A stretch of DNA of 64,000 nucleotides from Nocardiopsis kunsanensis DSM 44524 (lineage in GTDB: Bacteria; Actinomycetota; Actinomycetes; Streptosporangiales; Streptosporangiaceae). The position numbers and the translations under genes are program-made. The first letter of the stretch is position 1; each line of letters begins with the position of its first letter. The stretch spans positions 1-64,000 of the forward strand of contig NZ_ANAY01000018.1 in NCBI RefSeq assembly GCF_000340965.1, given 5' to 3'. Shown piece by piece: positions 42,870 through 53,005 of the stretch. The notes under the pieces were generated by a model. It did no database searches. It saw only the letters and a list, made by a program, of their open reading frames with translations, and was not told where the DNA came from.

Positions 42870-43955
42870 TCACACGTTGAAGCGGAACTCCACGACGTCG
42901 CCGTCGGACATCACGTACTCCTTGCCCTCGATGCGGACCTTGCCCGCCGAGCGCGCGGTCTGCATGTCGCCGCCCGACACGAGATCGTCGAAGGAGACCA
43001 CCTCGGCCTTGATGAAGCCGCGCTGGAAGTCGCTGTGGATGACCCCGGCGGCCTCGGGGGCGGTGGCGCCCTGCTTGATCGTCCAGGCGCGGGCCTCCTT
43101 GGGCCCGGCGGTCAGGTAGGTCTGCAGGCCCAGGGTGTTGAACCCGACACGGGCGAGCTGGGCGAGGCCGGACTCGGTCTGGCCGAGCGACTCCAACAGC
43201 TCCTGGGCCTCGTCCTCCTCGAGTTCGGCGAGCTCGGCCTCGATCTTGGCGTCGAGGAAGATCGCCTCGGAGGGCGCCACGAGTTCCTGCAGGCGGGTGC
43301 GCAGCTTCTCGTCGGCGAGCTCCTCGCTGTCGAGGTTGAACACGTAGATGAACGGCTTGACGGTGAGCAGGTTGAGCTCACGCAGCCGGTCGGTGTCCAC
43401 CCCCTCGGCAACGGAGAGCGAGGTGCCCCGGTCGAGGGCCTCCTGCGCGTCGCGGGCGGCCTGCAGCGTCTCCTGGGCGGCCTTGTCCTTGGCGTTGCGC
43501 TTGGCTTCCTTCTCCAGGCGCGGGACGGCCTTCTCCAGGGTCTGCAGGTCGGCCAGGATCAGCTCGGTGTTGATGGTCTCGATGTCGCGGGACGGCTCGA
43601 TGTCACCGTCGACGTGGGTGACGTCCGGGTCGTCGAAAGCCCGGATGACCTGGCAGATGGCGTCGCTCTCGCGGATGTTGGCGAGGAACTTGTTGCCGAG
43701 CCCCTCACCCGTGGAGGCGCCGCGCACGATGCCGGCGATGTCGACGAAGTCGACCGTGGCGGGGATGAGCTTGGCCGAGCCGAAGATCCCCGCCAGTGTG
43801 CCGAGCCGGGCATCGGGCACACCCACGACCCCGACGTTGGGCTCGATGGTGGCGAACGGGTAGTTCGCGGCCAGAGCGTCGTTCTTGGTCAATGCGTTGA
43901 AGAGGGTGGACTTGCCGACGTTGGGCAGGCCGACGATCCCGATTGTCAGACTCAC
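42870..43955 (-). CDS. ychF: redox-regulated ATPase YchF
   Basis: A 361-residue Obg-family P-loop protein starting at GTG 43955. The P-loop is GLPNVGKST (9-17), G3 is DIAG, and the G4-like motif is NLDSE, the version that binds ATP rather than GTP. A coiled-coil and the TGS domain ([11 protein letters not shown] at the very end) complete it. YchF interacts with ribosomes and affects translation and stress responses. The 3' end of this gene resembles the relic at 39174-39322. It is single, convergent with nothing, and divergent from FkbM. Confidence 0.97.
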   Translation of the reverse strand: MSLTIGIVGLPNVGKSTLFNALTKNDALAANYPFATIEPNVGVVGVPDARLGTLAGIFGSAKLIPATVDFVDIAGIVRGASTGEGLGNKFLANIRESDAICQVIRAFDDPDVTHVDGDIEPSRDIETINTELILADLQTLEKAVPRLEKEAKRNAKDKAAQETLQAARDAQEALDRGTSLSVAEGVDTDRLRELNLLTVKPFIYVFNLDSEELADEKLRTRLQELVAPSEAIFLDAKIEAELAELEEDEAQELLESLGQTESGLAQLARVGFNTLGLQTYLTAGPKEARAWTIKQGATAPEAAGVIHSDFQRGFIKAEVVSFDDLVSGGDMQTARSAGKVRIEGKEYVMSDGDVVEFRFNV

Positions 43956-44252
43956 AGGACCCGAGTCTATGCGGCCGTAGGGGGCCACCGATCCGTCGTG
44001 GTCGGAAAGCGTGCACGATCCCCCTGATCGCATGCGCACCGGCGACCCCGCACAGTAGGTTCGGTACGTGTTGTCGAGGCACAGCCGCGAACGGGGGGAG
44101 GGGCTCGCGGGCCGCAGTCCGGGTCCGTGAGGGGTGCGACACCGACGGGGCGGTGGGCCGTGTGCCGCCGCTCCCGGGCCGTGGAGGGGAGACACGGTCG
44201 CCGGTGCGGGCCCGGTTCCCCGACCGCGGCACCGTTTCTGGGGGGAACACCT

Positions 44253-45233
44253 GTGGTCACCGACCAACTGCGTGCGCTCGTGCGCCGCTATCCGATCGTG
44301 CGTTTTGCCACGCAGCGTCTGCGGACCCGTCTGCCGCGGAGGTTGGGCGGGCTGGCCCCGGAGCGGCTCTCGCCGTGGATACGCCGCTTCCCCCTGGAGC
44401 TGCCGCGCACGGAGGAGGGGTCGGCGGCGGGCCCGGACCGGACGGAGCTGGAGCTGCCGGGCGACCTCACGGTGCCGCGCCGGCTGGAGAGGTTCGGGCT
44501 GGCCCAGCACGAACCGGCGAGCCTGTCGTGTTTCCTGGCGGCGGTCGAGCACGCGGAACCGGGTGCGGTACTCGACGTCGGGGCGGGCGTGGGTGTCTAC
44601 GCGGCGTTGGCGGCGGCCCGGTCCCGCCGGGCGGTCTTCGCGTTCGAGCCGACCCCGGAGGCGGCCTCCGCGGCCCGTACGGTCTCCGGCACCTGCGGCC
44701 TGGGGTTCACGGTGGTGGGCACGGCCGTCGGCAACTACAACGGGACGGCCCTCCTGCGCCGTTCCCCGTACAACGACATGTGCAACGCGACGGTCCCGGG
44801 GGCGGGCCGGGCAGGCCTCGCCCACGTCCGGGTCCCGGTCGTGTCCCTGTCCCGGTGGGCCGAGGGGGCCGCCGTACACCCGCGTGTGATCACGGTCGAC
44901 ACGGCGGGCACCGAGCCGGACGTGGTCGCAGGGGCGTTGGAGGTGCTGCGCCGCCACCGGCCGTGGGTGCTGGTCAAGGTGCGTCCGGACCGGGGGTTGG
45001 AGGAACGGCTCATGGCACTGCTGGAGCCCCTCGGGTACTGGTGGTACCCGGTATGCGAAGAAGTGCCCCCGTCCCCGCGTAGCCGTATCGACGCCCCGGA
45101 GTCGCCCTCCTGGGAGCGTATGTGGCTGCTCGCCCCGCACGAGGCTTCCCCGGCGTACTGGGCCTCGGTTCTGGCCTGGCGGTCCGCGCTGGGCCGCTGC
45201 CTGCCGGCGATGCGGCCCGGTTCCCAGAACTGA
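44253..45233 (+). CDS. FkbM-family methyltransferase
   Basis: A 326-residue protein starting at GTG 44253 after GGGGGGAACA. The AdoMet-binding motif is VLDVGAGVGVYAALAAA, followed by VFAFEPTPEAASAARTV and later HPRVITVDTAGTEPDVVAGAL, typical of FkbM-type O-methyltransferases. The basic N-terminal 60 residues are an extension without family match. Substrate unknown; such proteins methylate sugars, polyketides or lipids. No polyketide or sugar genes are adjacent. Confidence 0.85.
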   Translation: MVTDQLRALVRRYPIVRFATQRLRTRLPRRLGGLAPERLSPWIRRFPLELPRTEEGSAAGPDRTELELPGDLTVPRRLERFGLAQHEPASLSCFLAAVEHAEPGAVLDVGAGVGVYAALAAARSRRAVFAFEPTPEAASAARTVSGTCGLGFTVVGTAVGNYNGTALLRRSPYNDMCNATVPGAGRAGLAHVRVPVVSLSRWAEGAAVHPRVITVDTAGTEPDVVAGALEVLRRHRPWVLVKVRPDRGLEERLMALLEPLGYWWYPVCEEVPPSPRSRIDAPESPSWERMWLLAPHEASPAYWASVLAWRSALGRCLPAMRPGSQN

Positions 45234-45327
45234 CCGCGGACCGGCCCCGGAGGTGCGCGTCGGGCCACCGGAGCGGTACCCGCGTCCGCCGACGGGATCG
45301 GGGCCGGGGCTGCGACCATGGGACGCC

Positions 45328-46695
45328 ATGGACGGTCTCGCACTCTTGCTCACGCTCCTGATCGGTCTGGCCGTCGGTACTGCCCTGGGGTGGGCGCTCG
45401 CGCGCTCGCGCGACGCCGGGTCACGCGCCGATGCGGAAGCGGCCCGGGGACGTGCCGAATACATGGAGGAACAGCTGGCCGAACGGTTCAGGGCCATGTC
45501 GGTACAGGCCCTGGACCAGAACAACCAACAGTTCCTGGAGCTGGCGGAGGGCCGGTTGCGTGCGGTCAACGCCGAGGCCGGCGGGGACCTGGACGAGCGG
45601 CGCCGTGCGGTGGAGCGGATGGTCGAGCCGATCACCGAGACCCTGTTGCGGGTCGAGCGCCGGATGCGGGAGGCCGACTCGGGTCGGGCGGCGGCCCACG
45701 CGGAACTGGCCAAACAGGTGGAACTGGTGCGCGAGGGATCGGACCGGCTGCGCGATCAGACCCGCTCGCTGGTGACGGCTCTGCGCCGCCCGGAAGCCCG
45801 CGGCCGGTGGGGCGAGGTGCAGCTGCGCCGGGTCGCGGAGCTGGCCGGCATGGCCTCGCACTGCGACTTCGACGAGCAGGCGAGCACCCCGGACGGGTCG
45901 CAGCGGCCGGACATGGTGGTGCGCCTGGTCGGGGGCAAGAACATCGTCGTGGACGCCAAGGTCCCGCTGTCGGCCTACCTGGACGCGGTCGAGTCGGGGC
46001 AGGAGACCGACCGGGACACGCAGTTGCGTGCGCACGCCAAGCAGCTGCGCACCCATGTGGACCAGCTCGCGGGCAAGTCGTACTGGGCCTCGTTCACCCC
46101 TGCCCCGGAGTTCGTGGTGCTCTTCATCCCGGGTGAGGCGTTCCTGGCCCCGGCGTTGGAGCAGGACCCGGGGTTGTTGGAGCACGCGATGGCGCGCCGG
46201 GTCCACATCGCCACCCCCACGACGCTGATCTCGTTGCTGCGCACCGCCCAGTACGCGTGGCAGCAGGAGGCGTTGAGCGAGAACGCCCGTGAGATCTTCG
46301 ACCTGGGCAAGCAGTTGCACCAGCGGTTGTCGATCCTGGGCGGGCACGTGGACGGTCTGGGCCGGGCGTTGGACCGGACGGTGGCGGCCTACAACCGGAC
46401 GGTGGGATCGTTGGAGAACCGGGTGCTGGTGACGGCGCGGCGGTTCGAGGAGCTGGGTCTGGTCGAGGGTGATCTGGAACGCCCCTCGGGGGTTCGGGAG
46501 AGCCCGCGGGCGCTGTCGTCCCCGGAGCTGGCCGGGGACGCCGACCTCGCTGACCAGGAGCGATCCGACTCAGGGGCGGGTGGTGGCGCGTTCCGTGAGA
46601 ACACGGAGAGCGGCGGCTCAGGCCGGGGGCCGTCGGAAAGGTTCTCCGCGGAGAGTATTCAGCACGCTCACAATGGGAACACCGGCATGACCTGA
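45328..46695 (+). CDS. rmuC: DNA recombination protein RmuC
   Basis: A 455-residue RmuC-type protein. An N-terminal membrane anchor (LALLLTLLIGLAVGTALGWAL, 4-24) is followed by a long coiled coil (40-160). The RmuC domain has RGRWGEVQLRRVAELAG, the acidic D-A-K motif NIVVDAKVPLSAYLDA and HVDQLAGKSYWASF. These fit the PD-(D/E)xK-like nuclease fold proposed for the family, which limits rearrangements between inverted repeats. The C-terminal 70 residues (GAGGGAFRENTESGG) are disordered. Confidence 0.95.
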   Translation: MDGLALLLTLLIGLAVGTALGWALARSRDAGSRADAEAARGRAEYMEEQLAERFRAMSVQALDQNNQQFLELAEGRLRAVNAEAGGDLDERRRAVERMVEPITETLLRVERRMREADSGRAAAHAELAKQVELVREGSDRLRDQTRSLVTALRRPEARGRWGEVQLRRVAELAGMASHCDFDEQASTPDGSQRPDMVVRLVGGKNIVVDAKVPLSAYLDAVESGQETDRDTQLRAHAKQLRTHVDQLAGKSYWASFTPAPEFVVLFIPGEAFLAPALEQDPGLLEHAMARRVHIATPTTLISLLRTAQYAWQQEALSENAREIFDLGKQLHQRLSILGGHVDGLGRALDRTVAAYNRTVGSLENRVLVTARRFEELGLVEGDLERPSGVRESPRALSSPELAGDADLADQERSDSGAGGGAFRENTESGGSGRGPSERFSAESIQHAHNGNTGMT

Positions 46696-46924
46696 ATGCA
46701 CCTTTTTCCCGCTCTCAGCATCTCTCTCCCCAGTTCACCGGAACTCGCCGGAAAACTTCCAGAACCCGGAGGGACGAAGCTGCGGTCCAAGGTTCAGAAG
46801 GCGCGTTCGCCCCGGAAGGGACAAGGGGACAAAAGGACAACACGATCCCCGGAAAAGACACCGAACTCTCACGAGAAGTGACACACTGAACGCCGTGAGT
46901 AACACATTTGGGAGGCGCACGGCC

Positions 46925-47482
46925 ATGCCCCCGCGCAGGCACGAAGACCCGGAGCCCGGCCACGCTCCTTACTTCGTACGTTCCGAGGACCGGGGCACGC
47001 ACACGGCCGTGGCCCAGAAGGCACAGCAACGCTCCGGCCGCGCCGCGCCCCGACCCGCCCGCCCCTCGAGCGCACCGGCGGGCCCACTCCGGCTGACCGG
47101 CCGCGGCGGGGTACTCCTCATCGTCCTGTTCAGCGTCGCGGGCACGATGATCGCGCACGCGGCCTCCTGGCCCGCGGCCCCGGGCATCGCCTTCACGGCG
47201 GCCTGCCTGCTGACCGCGGCCACGGTGCGCCCACCCGACCTGCTGTCGCTGTCGGTGAGCCCGCCCATCGCGTTCTTCGTGTCCGTGGTGAGCGCCGAAT
47301 CCGTGCTCGCACTCGGCAACGACGGCTTCACCCGGGTCCTGATGCTCGGTCTGGCCTCCCGCCTGGCGGAGGTCGCCCCGTGGCTGTTCCTGGGCACCGC
47401 GCTGGTACTGGTCATCGCGGTCTTCCGCGGGCTCCCCGGGAACCTGCGCGAACTGGGCGACGAACTCAACGGCCGCCGCTGA
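46925..47482 (+). CDS. DUF6542-like membrane protein
   Basis: A 185-residue protein. The ATG at 46925 has GGGAGG nine bases upstream; a GTG at 46895 is also in frame. A basic, disordered N-terminus (about 60 residues) precedes four hydrophobic helices (LLIVLFSVAGTMIAHAA, AFTAACLLTAATV, IAFFVSVVSAESVLAL, WLFLGTALVLVIAVF) and the terminal GLPGNLRELGDELNGRR. This layout is that of DUF6542 proteins, which in actinobacteria usually neighbour xseA-xseB as here. Function unknown. Confidence 0.82.
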   Translation: MPPRRHEDPEPGHAPYFVRSEDRGTHTAVAQKAQQRSGRAAPRPARPSSAPAGPLRLTGRGGVLLIVLFSVAGTMIAHAASWPAAPGIAFTAACLLTAATVRPPDLLSLSVSPPIAFFVSVVSAESVLALGNDGFTRVLMLGLASRLAEVAPWLFLGTALVLVIAVFRGLPGNLRELGDELNGRR

Positions 47483-47503
47483 CCCGGGCCGCAGCGCCCG
47501 GGC

Positions 47504-47779
47504 TCAGAACGGTGTACCGGTGTCCTCTCCCCCGGCCCCTGCCCCGTTCTCCGCACGTTCGTCCATCGCGGCGGCCAGTTTGGCACGGGCCCCCTCGAGC
47601 CACTGCTCACACACCCGCGCGAGCTCCTCACCGCGCTCCCACAGAGCCAGCGAGTCCTTCAGGCTCAGACCGCCGGACTCCAACTGGCGCACCACGTTGT
47701 TGAGCTCCTCCCGGCTCTCCTCGTAGCTCATCTCCGGTTCGGCGGCGGTGCCGTTGCCCGTCTCGGCGCTCTCACTCAC
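47504..47779 (-). CDS. xseB: exodeoxyribonuclease VII small subunit
   Basis: A 91-residue protein, GTG start overlapping the stop of xseA (GTGA). The core [24 protein letters not shown] (split here only for length), then [22 protein letters not shown], is the XseB helical hairpin. It binds the large subunit to form the nuclease that degrades single-stranded DNA. The N-terminal 16 and the C-terminal 20 residues are acidic and disordered. Confidence 0.95.
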   Translation of the reverse strand: MSESAETGNGTAAEPEMSYEESREELNNVVRQLESGGLSLKDSLALWERGEELARVCEQWLEGARAKLAAAMDERAENGAGAGGEDTGTPF

Positions 47780-49077
47780 GGGTTCTCCCCCTCGGTCGTC
47801 TCGGCGGGTGCGGGGTCCCCGCTCCCGGTGGTCCCTGTGCCGGCCGGCGCGGGGTCCTCGCCCCCGTCGGCCTCGATCTGCGTGACCCTCGCGCGCAGGC
47901 TGTCCTCGGTCAGACGCACCCGCAGTTCCTCACCCTCCTGCAGGTCGGTGGCGGAACGCACCACGGAGCCGTCCTCCCGCTGCACGATCGCGTAGCCGCG
48001 GGCCAGGGTCGTGGCGGGCGAGAGCGCGTGCAGGCGGGCCCGGGTGTGGCCGAGGCCGTCGGCGGAGCGGTCCAAGGAGACGGTGAGGCTGCGCCGGGCG
48101 CGGTCGCGCAGCTCCACGACCTGTTCGGTGAGCCGGTCGACCTCACGGACCGGATCGGCCAGCGCCGGGCGGGAACGCACACTGCGCAGCCAGGAGAACT
48201 CGCGCTCCAGACCGCCCTGGACGACCCGACGGCCCCGGTCGCGGAGCTGGCGCACGATCTCGAGCTGTTCGCCCACGTCGGGCACGGTGCGTTTGGCGGC
48301 GTCCGTGGGGGTGGAGGCGCGCACGTCGGCGACGTGGTCGAGCAGGGGTGCGTCCTGTTCGTGGCCGATGGCGCTGACGACGGGGGTGGTGGAAGCGGCC
48401 ACCGCACGCACCAGGGCCTCGTCGGAGAAGGGCAGCAGGTCCTCGAGCGAACCCCCGCCGCGGGCGATGACGATGACGTCGACCTCGGGGTGGGCGTCGA
48501 GGTCCTGGAGGGCCGCCACGACCTCTCGGACGGCACGTTCGCCCTGGACAGTGGCCGGACGCACCTCGAAGCGCACGGCGGGCCAGCGGCGGCGGCCGTT
48601 CTCGAGAACGTCACGTTCGGCGGCCGAGTCGCGCCCGCACACGAGCCCGACGGTGTTGGGCAGGAACGGCAGCGGGCGTTTGCGGGCCTGGTCGAAGACG
48701 CCCTCGGCGGTGAGGGTACGGCGCAGCTGTTCCAGGCGGGCCAGGAGTTCACCCAGCCCCACGTGGCGGATCTCCAGGGCCCGCAGGGAGAAACGGCCGC
48801 GGGGTTCGTAGAAGTCGGGTTTGGCGTGCACGACCACGCGTGCGCCCGGTTCGGGGGGCGGGCTCTGCGCGTCGAGCACGGCCGTGGGGCACACGACGTT
48901 GGCGGAGACGTTGGCGACCGGGTCGCGCAAGGTGATGTAGGCCATGCGGCCGCGCCGGTTCAGTTCGGCGATCTGCCCCTCGACCCAGATCCGGCCCAGG
49001 CGGCCGATCCACTGGCCGACGGCGTTCAGAACGACGCGGACCGGCTGCGGCGCCTCGGCTGAGCTCTCCATTCCCAT
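47776..49077 (-). CDS. xseA: exodeoxyribonuclease VII large subunit
   Basis: A 433-residue XseA. The N-terminal OB-fold ([37 protein letters not shown]) is followed by the catalytic domain ([50 protein letters not shown]) and a C-terminal helical part with [18 protein letters not shown]. It acts with XseB in single-strand DNA degradation during repair. The ATG at 49077 is used; ATG 49071 is alternative. The last 30 residues are a low-complexity acidic tail. Confidence 0.96.
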   Translation of the reverse strand: MGMESSAEAPQPVRVVLNAVGQWIGRLGRIWVEGQIAELNRRGRMAYITLRDPVANVSANVVCPTAVLDAQSPPPEPGARVVVHAKPDFYEPRGRFSLRALEIRHVGLGELLARLEQLRRTLTAEGVFDQARKRPLPFLPNTVGLVCGRDSAAERDVLENGRRRWPAVRFEVRPATVQGERAVREVVAALQDLDAHPEVDVIVIARGGGSLEDLLPFSDEALVRAVAASTTPVVSAIGHEQDAPLLDHVADVRASTPTDAAKRTVPDVGEQLEIVRQLRDRGRRVVQGGLEREFSWLRSVRSRPALADPVREVDRLTEQVVELRDRARRSLTVSLDRSADGLGHTRARLHALSPATTLARGYAIVQREDGSVVRSATDLQEGEELRVRLTEDSLRARVTQIEADGGEDPAPAGTGTTGSGDPAPAETTEGENP

Positions 49078-49140
49078 GTCTCGGCAGCCTAGGACAAGGC
49101 TGCGACAGTTCTGCCCGCAGGCGCGCCCGCAGGTGGAGGT

Positions 49141-49400
49141 GGGAAGGCCTTCGGAGCGGGATCGGGGTGGGTGCACCTGCGCTGGGTCTGAACCCTTTAT
49201 GTGGTTGAGCTTCTGGGTTTCTTGTGGTGAGGGGAGCCCTTGCACCGTGCACCTGCGCTGGGGCTCGGCCCCTCACATGGTTGGGCCTCTGGGGCTCTTG
49301 TGGCCCGGCAGACCATGCACCGTGCACCTGCGCGGGGGCCCAGCCCTTCGTGTGGTGGAGCGTCTGGGTCTCTCGTGGTTGGGAAGGCCTTCGGAGCGGG
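49141..49400. repeat. three tandem 75-76 bp units flanked by 20-bp direct repeats
   Basis: Each unit begins GTGCACCTGCG (49171, 49247, 49322) and contains a GGGxxxCTGG-like centre and CTYGTGG near its end. The whole block is bracketed by GGGAAGGCCTTCGGAGCGGG at 49141-49160 and 49381-49400. No ORF in it looks coding. It lies between xseA and the 49431 gene. Confidence 0.85.
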
Positions 49401-49430
49401 CGCCGGAGGAGAGGGCGCCCGCTCGAACCG

Positions 49431-50123
49431 CTAGTTCTCCTCGGCCTGGAGCTTGGCGATGCGGTTGTCGTACATCTTGACGAACTCCGGGCGCGACTGG
49501 TGGGCGACCTCGTAGGAGCGCAGGTCACGGACCTGGTCGACGGTGAGCTTGCGCAGGCGCGCGCGGATCGAGGGGAGGGTGAGCTCGTCGTAGGTGGGCA
49601 CGGCGAGTTCCTCGGCGGAGGGGGCGGCCCCCTTGCGTACGCGTTCGAGGACCTCGTCGCTGGCGACCTCGGTGTGGTTGTCGTTGGCGCCGAGTTCCTC
49701 GGCGATGGCGGCGGCCTTCTCGGGGACGTCGTCGGTGGCCGGGGCCGGCGTCCCGGTCTCCGGAGCCGGCTCCTCGGCCTGCCCGGTCTTCTCGGCCGGG
49801 GCGGACTTCTCGGCCGGGGCGGACTTCTCGGCCGGGGCCTTCTCCCCCGCCGTCCCGGCCGGGGCCGGCTTCTCAGCCTTCGGGGCCTCCGCAGCCTCCG
49901 CGGTCTCCTCAGGGGCGGAGGTGGCGGCCTCCTCGGCCTGCTCGGCCGGGGCGGCCTGCTCCATGGTCGCGGTGGAGGTCCTGTGCTCCCCGCCGCCGTT
50001 CTCCGCGGCCGGTCCCTTGTTCTCGGCCTGCGACTCCCGGACCGCGTCGGATGCGGTGTCCTTGCGGCCGAAGGCGCCCTTGACCAGGGACAGCAACTTC
50101 GTGACGATCGACGTGTTCGACAT
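49431..50123 (-). CDS. Ala/Pro/Glu-rich protein with conserved C-terminal domain
   Basis: A 230-residue protein; ATG 50123 is preceded by GGAG at ten bases. The first 20 residues (SIVTKLLSLVKGAFGRK) could form an amphipathic helix. Residues 25-140 are low-complexity, with the repeat PAEKSA. The C-terminal 75 residues (YDELTLPSIRARLRKLTVDQ, then LRSYEVAHQSRPEFVKMYDN) match a domain seen in actinobacterial proteins encoded by ispH/xseA, sometimes annotated as lipid-droplet-associated. Name and role are tentative. Confidence 0.75.
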   Translation of the reverse strand: MSNTSIVTKLLSLVKGAFGRKDTASDAVRESQAENKGPAAENGGGEHRTSTATMEQAAPAEQAEEAATSAPEETAEAAEAPKAEKPAPAGTAGEKAPAEKSAPAEKSAPAEKTGQAEEPAPETGTPAPATDDVPEKAAAIAEELGANDNHTEVASDEVLERVRKGAAPSAEELAVPTYDELTLPSIRARLRKLTVDQVRDLRSYEVAHQSRPEFVKMYDNRIAKLQAEEN

Positions 50124-50441
50124 AGGGCGGGGGCTCCTGAGGGTCTCGGCGGATGGGCCAGCGGCGCGCTTCCAGAAAACCAGGCAAGGCCGAGTTGAGT
50201 GCGAACCGCCTTCTGACGGATGTGGTGGTGAACCAGGATAGAGGAGGGTGGAACACCATGAGCGGGGGGACAGCTGCATGATCCCCACACTTCACTGCGG
50301 AAGCGGATACGTCCCGTTGCGATCCCGTCACATTCACAAGGCGCCTACGGTGGGGGAAGGGCCGACCACTGTCGCGGTGCCGTATACCACACAAGGCCCG
50401 AAAGCCCCCCACCTCACCGCACCCCACCTAGGATGTGAAGT

Positions 50442-51428
50442 ATGAGTGCGACGACTGCCACGAACCAACGCCGTGTGCTGCTCGCCAACCCGCGGGGTTA
50501 CTGCGCCGGTGTCGACCGGGCGGTCATCACCGTCGAGAAGGCCCTTGAGCAGTACGGCGCTCCCGTCTACGTCCGCAAGCAGATCGTGCACAACACCCAT
50601 GTGGTGCGCACGCTGGAGGAGCGGGGTGCCGTCTTCGTCGAGGAGACCGACGAGGTCCCCGAAGGCGCCATCGTGGTGTTCTCCGCCCACGGTGTCTCCC
50701 CCGCCGTACACGAACAGGCCGACCAGCGTCAGTTGAAGACCATCGACGCGACCTGCCCGCTCGTCACCAAGGTCCACAAGGAAGCGCAGCGGTTCGCCAA
50801 GGGGGACCGCGACATCGTCCTCATCGGCCACATCGGCCATGAGGAGGTCGAGGGCACCAGCGGCCAGGCGCCCGAGCACATCCAGATCGTGGAGAGCCCC
50901 GAGGAGGTCGACAAGGTCCAGGTGCGCGACCCGGACAACGTCTCCTGGCTCTCCCAGACCACCCTGTCGGTGGACGAGACCAACCAGACCGTGGACGCTC
51001 TGCGCGAACGGTTCCCCAACCTGCTCGACCCGCCGAGCGACGACATCTGCTACGCCACCTCGAACCGCCAGGACTCCGTGAAGGCCATGGCTCCCGAGTG
51101 CGAGCTGGTCATCGTCGTGGGGTCGGACAACTCCTCGAACTCGGTGCGCCTGGTCGAGGTCGCCCTCGAGGCCGGCGCCGACGCCTCTTACCTCATCGAC
51201 AACGCCACGCTCCTGGACGAGTCCTGGCTGGAGGGTGTCACCACGGTCGGTGTGACCAGTGGCGCCTCCGTGCCGGAGATCCTCGTGCGCGAGCTCCTCG
51301 ACAAGCTGTCCGGGCTCGGCTACGGCTCGGTCACCCCGGTGACCACGGCCGAGGAGAACCTGACCTTCTCCCTGCCCAAGGAACTGCGGCGCGACCTGCG
51401 TGCCGAGCAGGCCGAGGCCCAGAAGTAG
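50442..51428 (+). CDS. ispH: 4-hydroxy-3-methylbut-2-enyl diphosphate reductase
   Basis: A 328-residue IspH, the last enzyme of the MEP isoprenoid pathway, which makes IPP and DMAPP from HMBPP with an iron-sulfur cluster. The three cluster cysteines are in [24 protein letters not shown] and [11 protein letters not shown]. Other conserved segments are [23 protein letters not shown] and [12 protein letters not shown] 50442 is the family start. It converges on the DUF4245-like gene through a strong terminator. Confidence 0.98.
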   Translation: MSATTATNQRRVLLANPRGYCAGVDRAVITVEKALEQYGAPVYVRKQIVHNTHVVRTLEERGAVFVEETDEVPEGAIVVFSAHGVSPAVHEQADQRQLKTIDATCPLVTKVHKEAQRFAKGDRDIVLIGHIGHEEVEGTSGQAPEHIQIVESPEEVDKVQVRDPDNVSWLSQTTLSVDETNQTVDALRERFPNLLDPPSDDICYATSNRQDSVKAMAPECELVIVVGSDNSSNSVRLVEVALEAGADASYLIDNATLLDESWLEGVTTVGVTSGASVPEILVRELLDKLSGLGYGSVTPVTTAEENLTFSLPKELRRDLRAEQAEAQK

Positions 51429-51491
51429 AGACCGACAGAGCACCCCCGGGGCCGGGACGAGGACCCGGAACCGGTGGGTGCCACGGCACGA

Positions 51492-51524
51492 CCGGGGGCC
51501 GCCGTGGTGCACGGCGGCCCCCGG
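51492..51524. terminator. bidirectional terminator after ispH
   Basis: CCGGGGGCCGCCGTG and CACGGCGGCCCCCGG form a perfect 15-bp stem with a 3-base loop between the convergent ispH and DUF4245-like genes. Confidence 0.85.
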
Positions 51525-51562
51525 CTCGTGTTCGGGGCCGGCTCCAGCGGGTCCGGGACGGT

Positions 51563-52189
51563 TCAGGGCTCGGAGGGCTCGGTCTCCCCGTCGGCGGTCT
51601 CCTCGGTGTCGGGGCTCTCGGTGCTCCCCGCGTCCTCGGTACCTTCGCCCTCCCCGGTGTCCTCCTCGGGCATGGTCCGCAGCCCTCCGGCCATGTACGC
51701 GAGTTCGTCGAGGTCGGCGGGGCCGGACACGATCAGCGTGACGCCGTCCTCCTGCGAGACCAGGGCGCGCCAGTCGTCCTCGTTGTCGAAGTGCTCCCAC
51801 TCGCGGTCACCGGCGTTGACCGCGCCGACCTGTTCCGCGTCCTTCACACGTTCTGCGATCACGTGTTCGGGGTCGTCGTCGCTCTGGGTGAGCATGACGT
51901 GGCTGTCCTGCGGGGTGGCAAATCCCAGGCTCCACTCCATCGGCTCGTTGATGTCCAGGTGGGAGCTGGTCGGGATCCACCCTTCCGGGAGGTCCTCGGC
52001 CGGCAGGGTCACCGGGTAGTCGGCCTCGGCCCGCAGGGTCTCCGCGTCCGGCCCGTACTCCACCGTCGGGATGCGCTCCTCCGAGCGGGTCGCGACGACG
52101 ACGTACATCAACAGCAGGATGCCGACGATGATCCCGAGGGAGATGGCGTAGTTCTTGAAGGTCGCGCTGGACCGGCTGTACTCACTCAT
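51563..52189 (-). CDS. DUF4245-like membrane-anchored protein
   Basis: A 208-residue protein with one N-terminal membrane helix (YAISLGIIVGILLLMYVVV, about 14-32) and an extracytoplasmic domain of about 145 residues. Conserved traits are PVTLPAEDLPEGWIPTSSHL and WEHFDNEDDWRALVSQEDG with VTLIVSGPADLDELAYMAG, as in DUF4245. The last 40 residues are acidic and disordered (EDTGEGEGTEDAGS). It sits between ispH and glpX in most actinomycetes; its function is unknown. The TetR gene lies 62 bases upstream on the same strand. Confidence 0.86.
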   Translation of the reverse strand: MSEYSRSSATFKNYAISLGIIVGILLLMYVVVATRSEERIPTVEYGPDAETLRAEADYPVTLPAEDLPEGWIPTSSHLDINEPMEWSLGFATPQDSHVMLTQSDDDPEHVIAERVKDAEQVGAVNAGDREWEHFDNEDDWRALVSQEDGVTLIVSGPADLDELAYMAGGLRTMPEEDTGEGEGTEDAGSTESPDTEETADGETEPSEP

Positions 52190-52251
52190 GGCACATTCCA
52201 GCTTGCCGCAGGCTGGAGAGGACTCCGACCCGGGGTACCCGGAGCCTCCGG

Positions 52252-52881
52252 TCAGTTCGCTGCGGTCTCCCGCTCGTGGGCCCGGGGCTGGAGCGTCCCC
52301 AACAGGTCGGTGATGTCGTCGGCGAGGCGTCGGGCATCGGCGTCGTCGAGGCGCACGACCTCGGCGACCGCGATGAGCATCGCGCCGGAGACCACGATCA
52401 ACAGGGCCTCGTCGACCGGCTCCTCGGCCTTGCGGAACAGTGCGACGTTCCGGTCGGTCCACCTCGTCAGGCGCTCGCGGAGCTGGTAATCGAACCCGGG
52501 CGGACCGTCGCCGCTGAAGAACAGGCGGGTGGTCTCGCGCTCCTCCACGCAGCCGAGCAGGTAGGCGCGGGCGGCGATGTTCATCAGGCGTGTGGGATCC
52601 TTCTCACCCGCGCTGCGCGCCTCGACCACGGCCTCGTGGGTGCGTTCCTGCTGACGGGCCTGGAACTCCTCGTACAACGCCAGATACAGATCCGCCTTGC
52701 CGCCGAAGTGGTGGTAGAGGCTGCCGACACTGGCTCCGGCCACGGACACGACCTCGCTGACACCCGCCTTCGCGAAGCCCACCGTCCGGAAGACCTGGGC
52801 CGCCGCCCGAAGCAGGGCGCTGCGCGTGGCGGCCCCCCGCGGGGAGGTCCTCGTGGGTTTGTCCGTCCTGTCCACAGTCAC
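52252..52881 (-). CDS. TetR-family transcriptional regulator
   Basis: A 209-residue regulator. The DNA-binding domain is RSALLRAAAQVFRTVGFAKA, then SEVVSVAGASVGSLYHHFGG with KADLYLALYEEF. The ligand domain is mostly helical. The start is uncertain: GTG 52881 or GTG 52875, both behind a GAAGAGG stretch. It is divergent from glpX (125 bases between) and is followed by the DUF4245-like gene, so it might control one or both. No operator was identified. Confidence 0.9.
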   Translation of the reverse strand: MTVDRTDKPTRTSPRGAATRSALLRAAAQVFRTVGFAKAGVSEVVSVAGASVGSLYHHFGGKADLYLALYEEFQARQQERTHEAVVEARSAGEKDPTRLMNIAARAYLLGCVEERETTRLFFSGDGPPGFDYQLRERLTRWTDRNVALFRKAEEPVDEALLIVVSGAMLIAVAEVVRLDDADARRLADDITDLLGTLQPRAHERETAAN

Positions 52882-53005
52882 GCCCTCTTCAACTCCGTCG
52901 CCGGTGGGCCCGCGTGGAACACGGGCCCACCCACGGGCCTGTCGGAACACCTCGGGTGACTACCCTAAGACGTAGGTCCCACCCTGCTCCTCGACGGAAG
53001 GTGCC

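Noticed and set aside
43956..45713. Upstream extension of the ychF frame to 947 residues
   Set aside because: The GTG at 43955 matches the family start exactly; the extension overlaps FkbM and rmuC on the other strand and has no coding character.
49141..49400. CRISPR array
   Set aside because: Only three long, diverged units without regular unique spacers and no cas genes.
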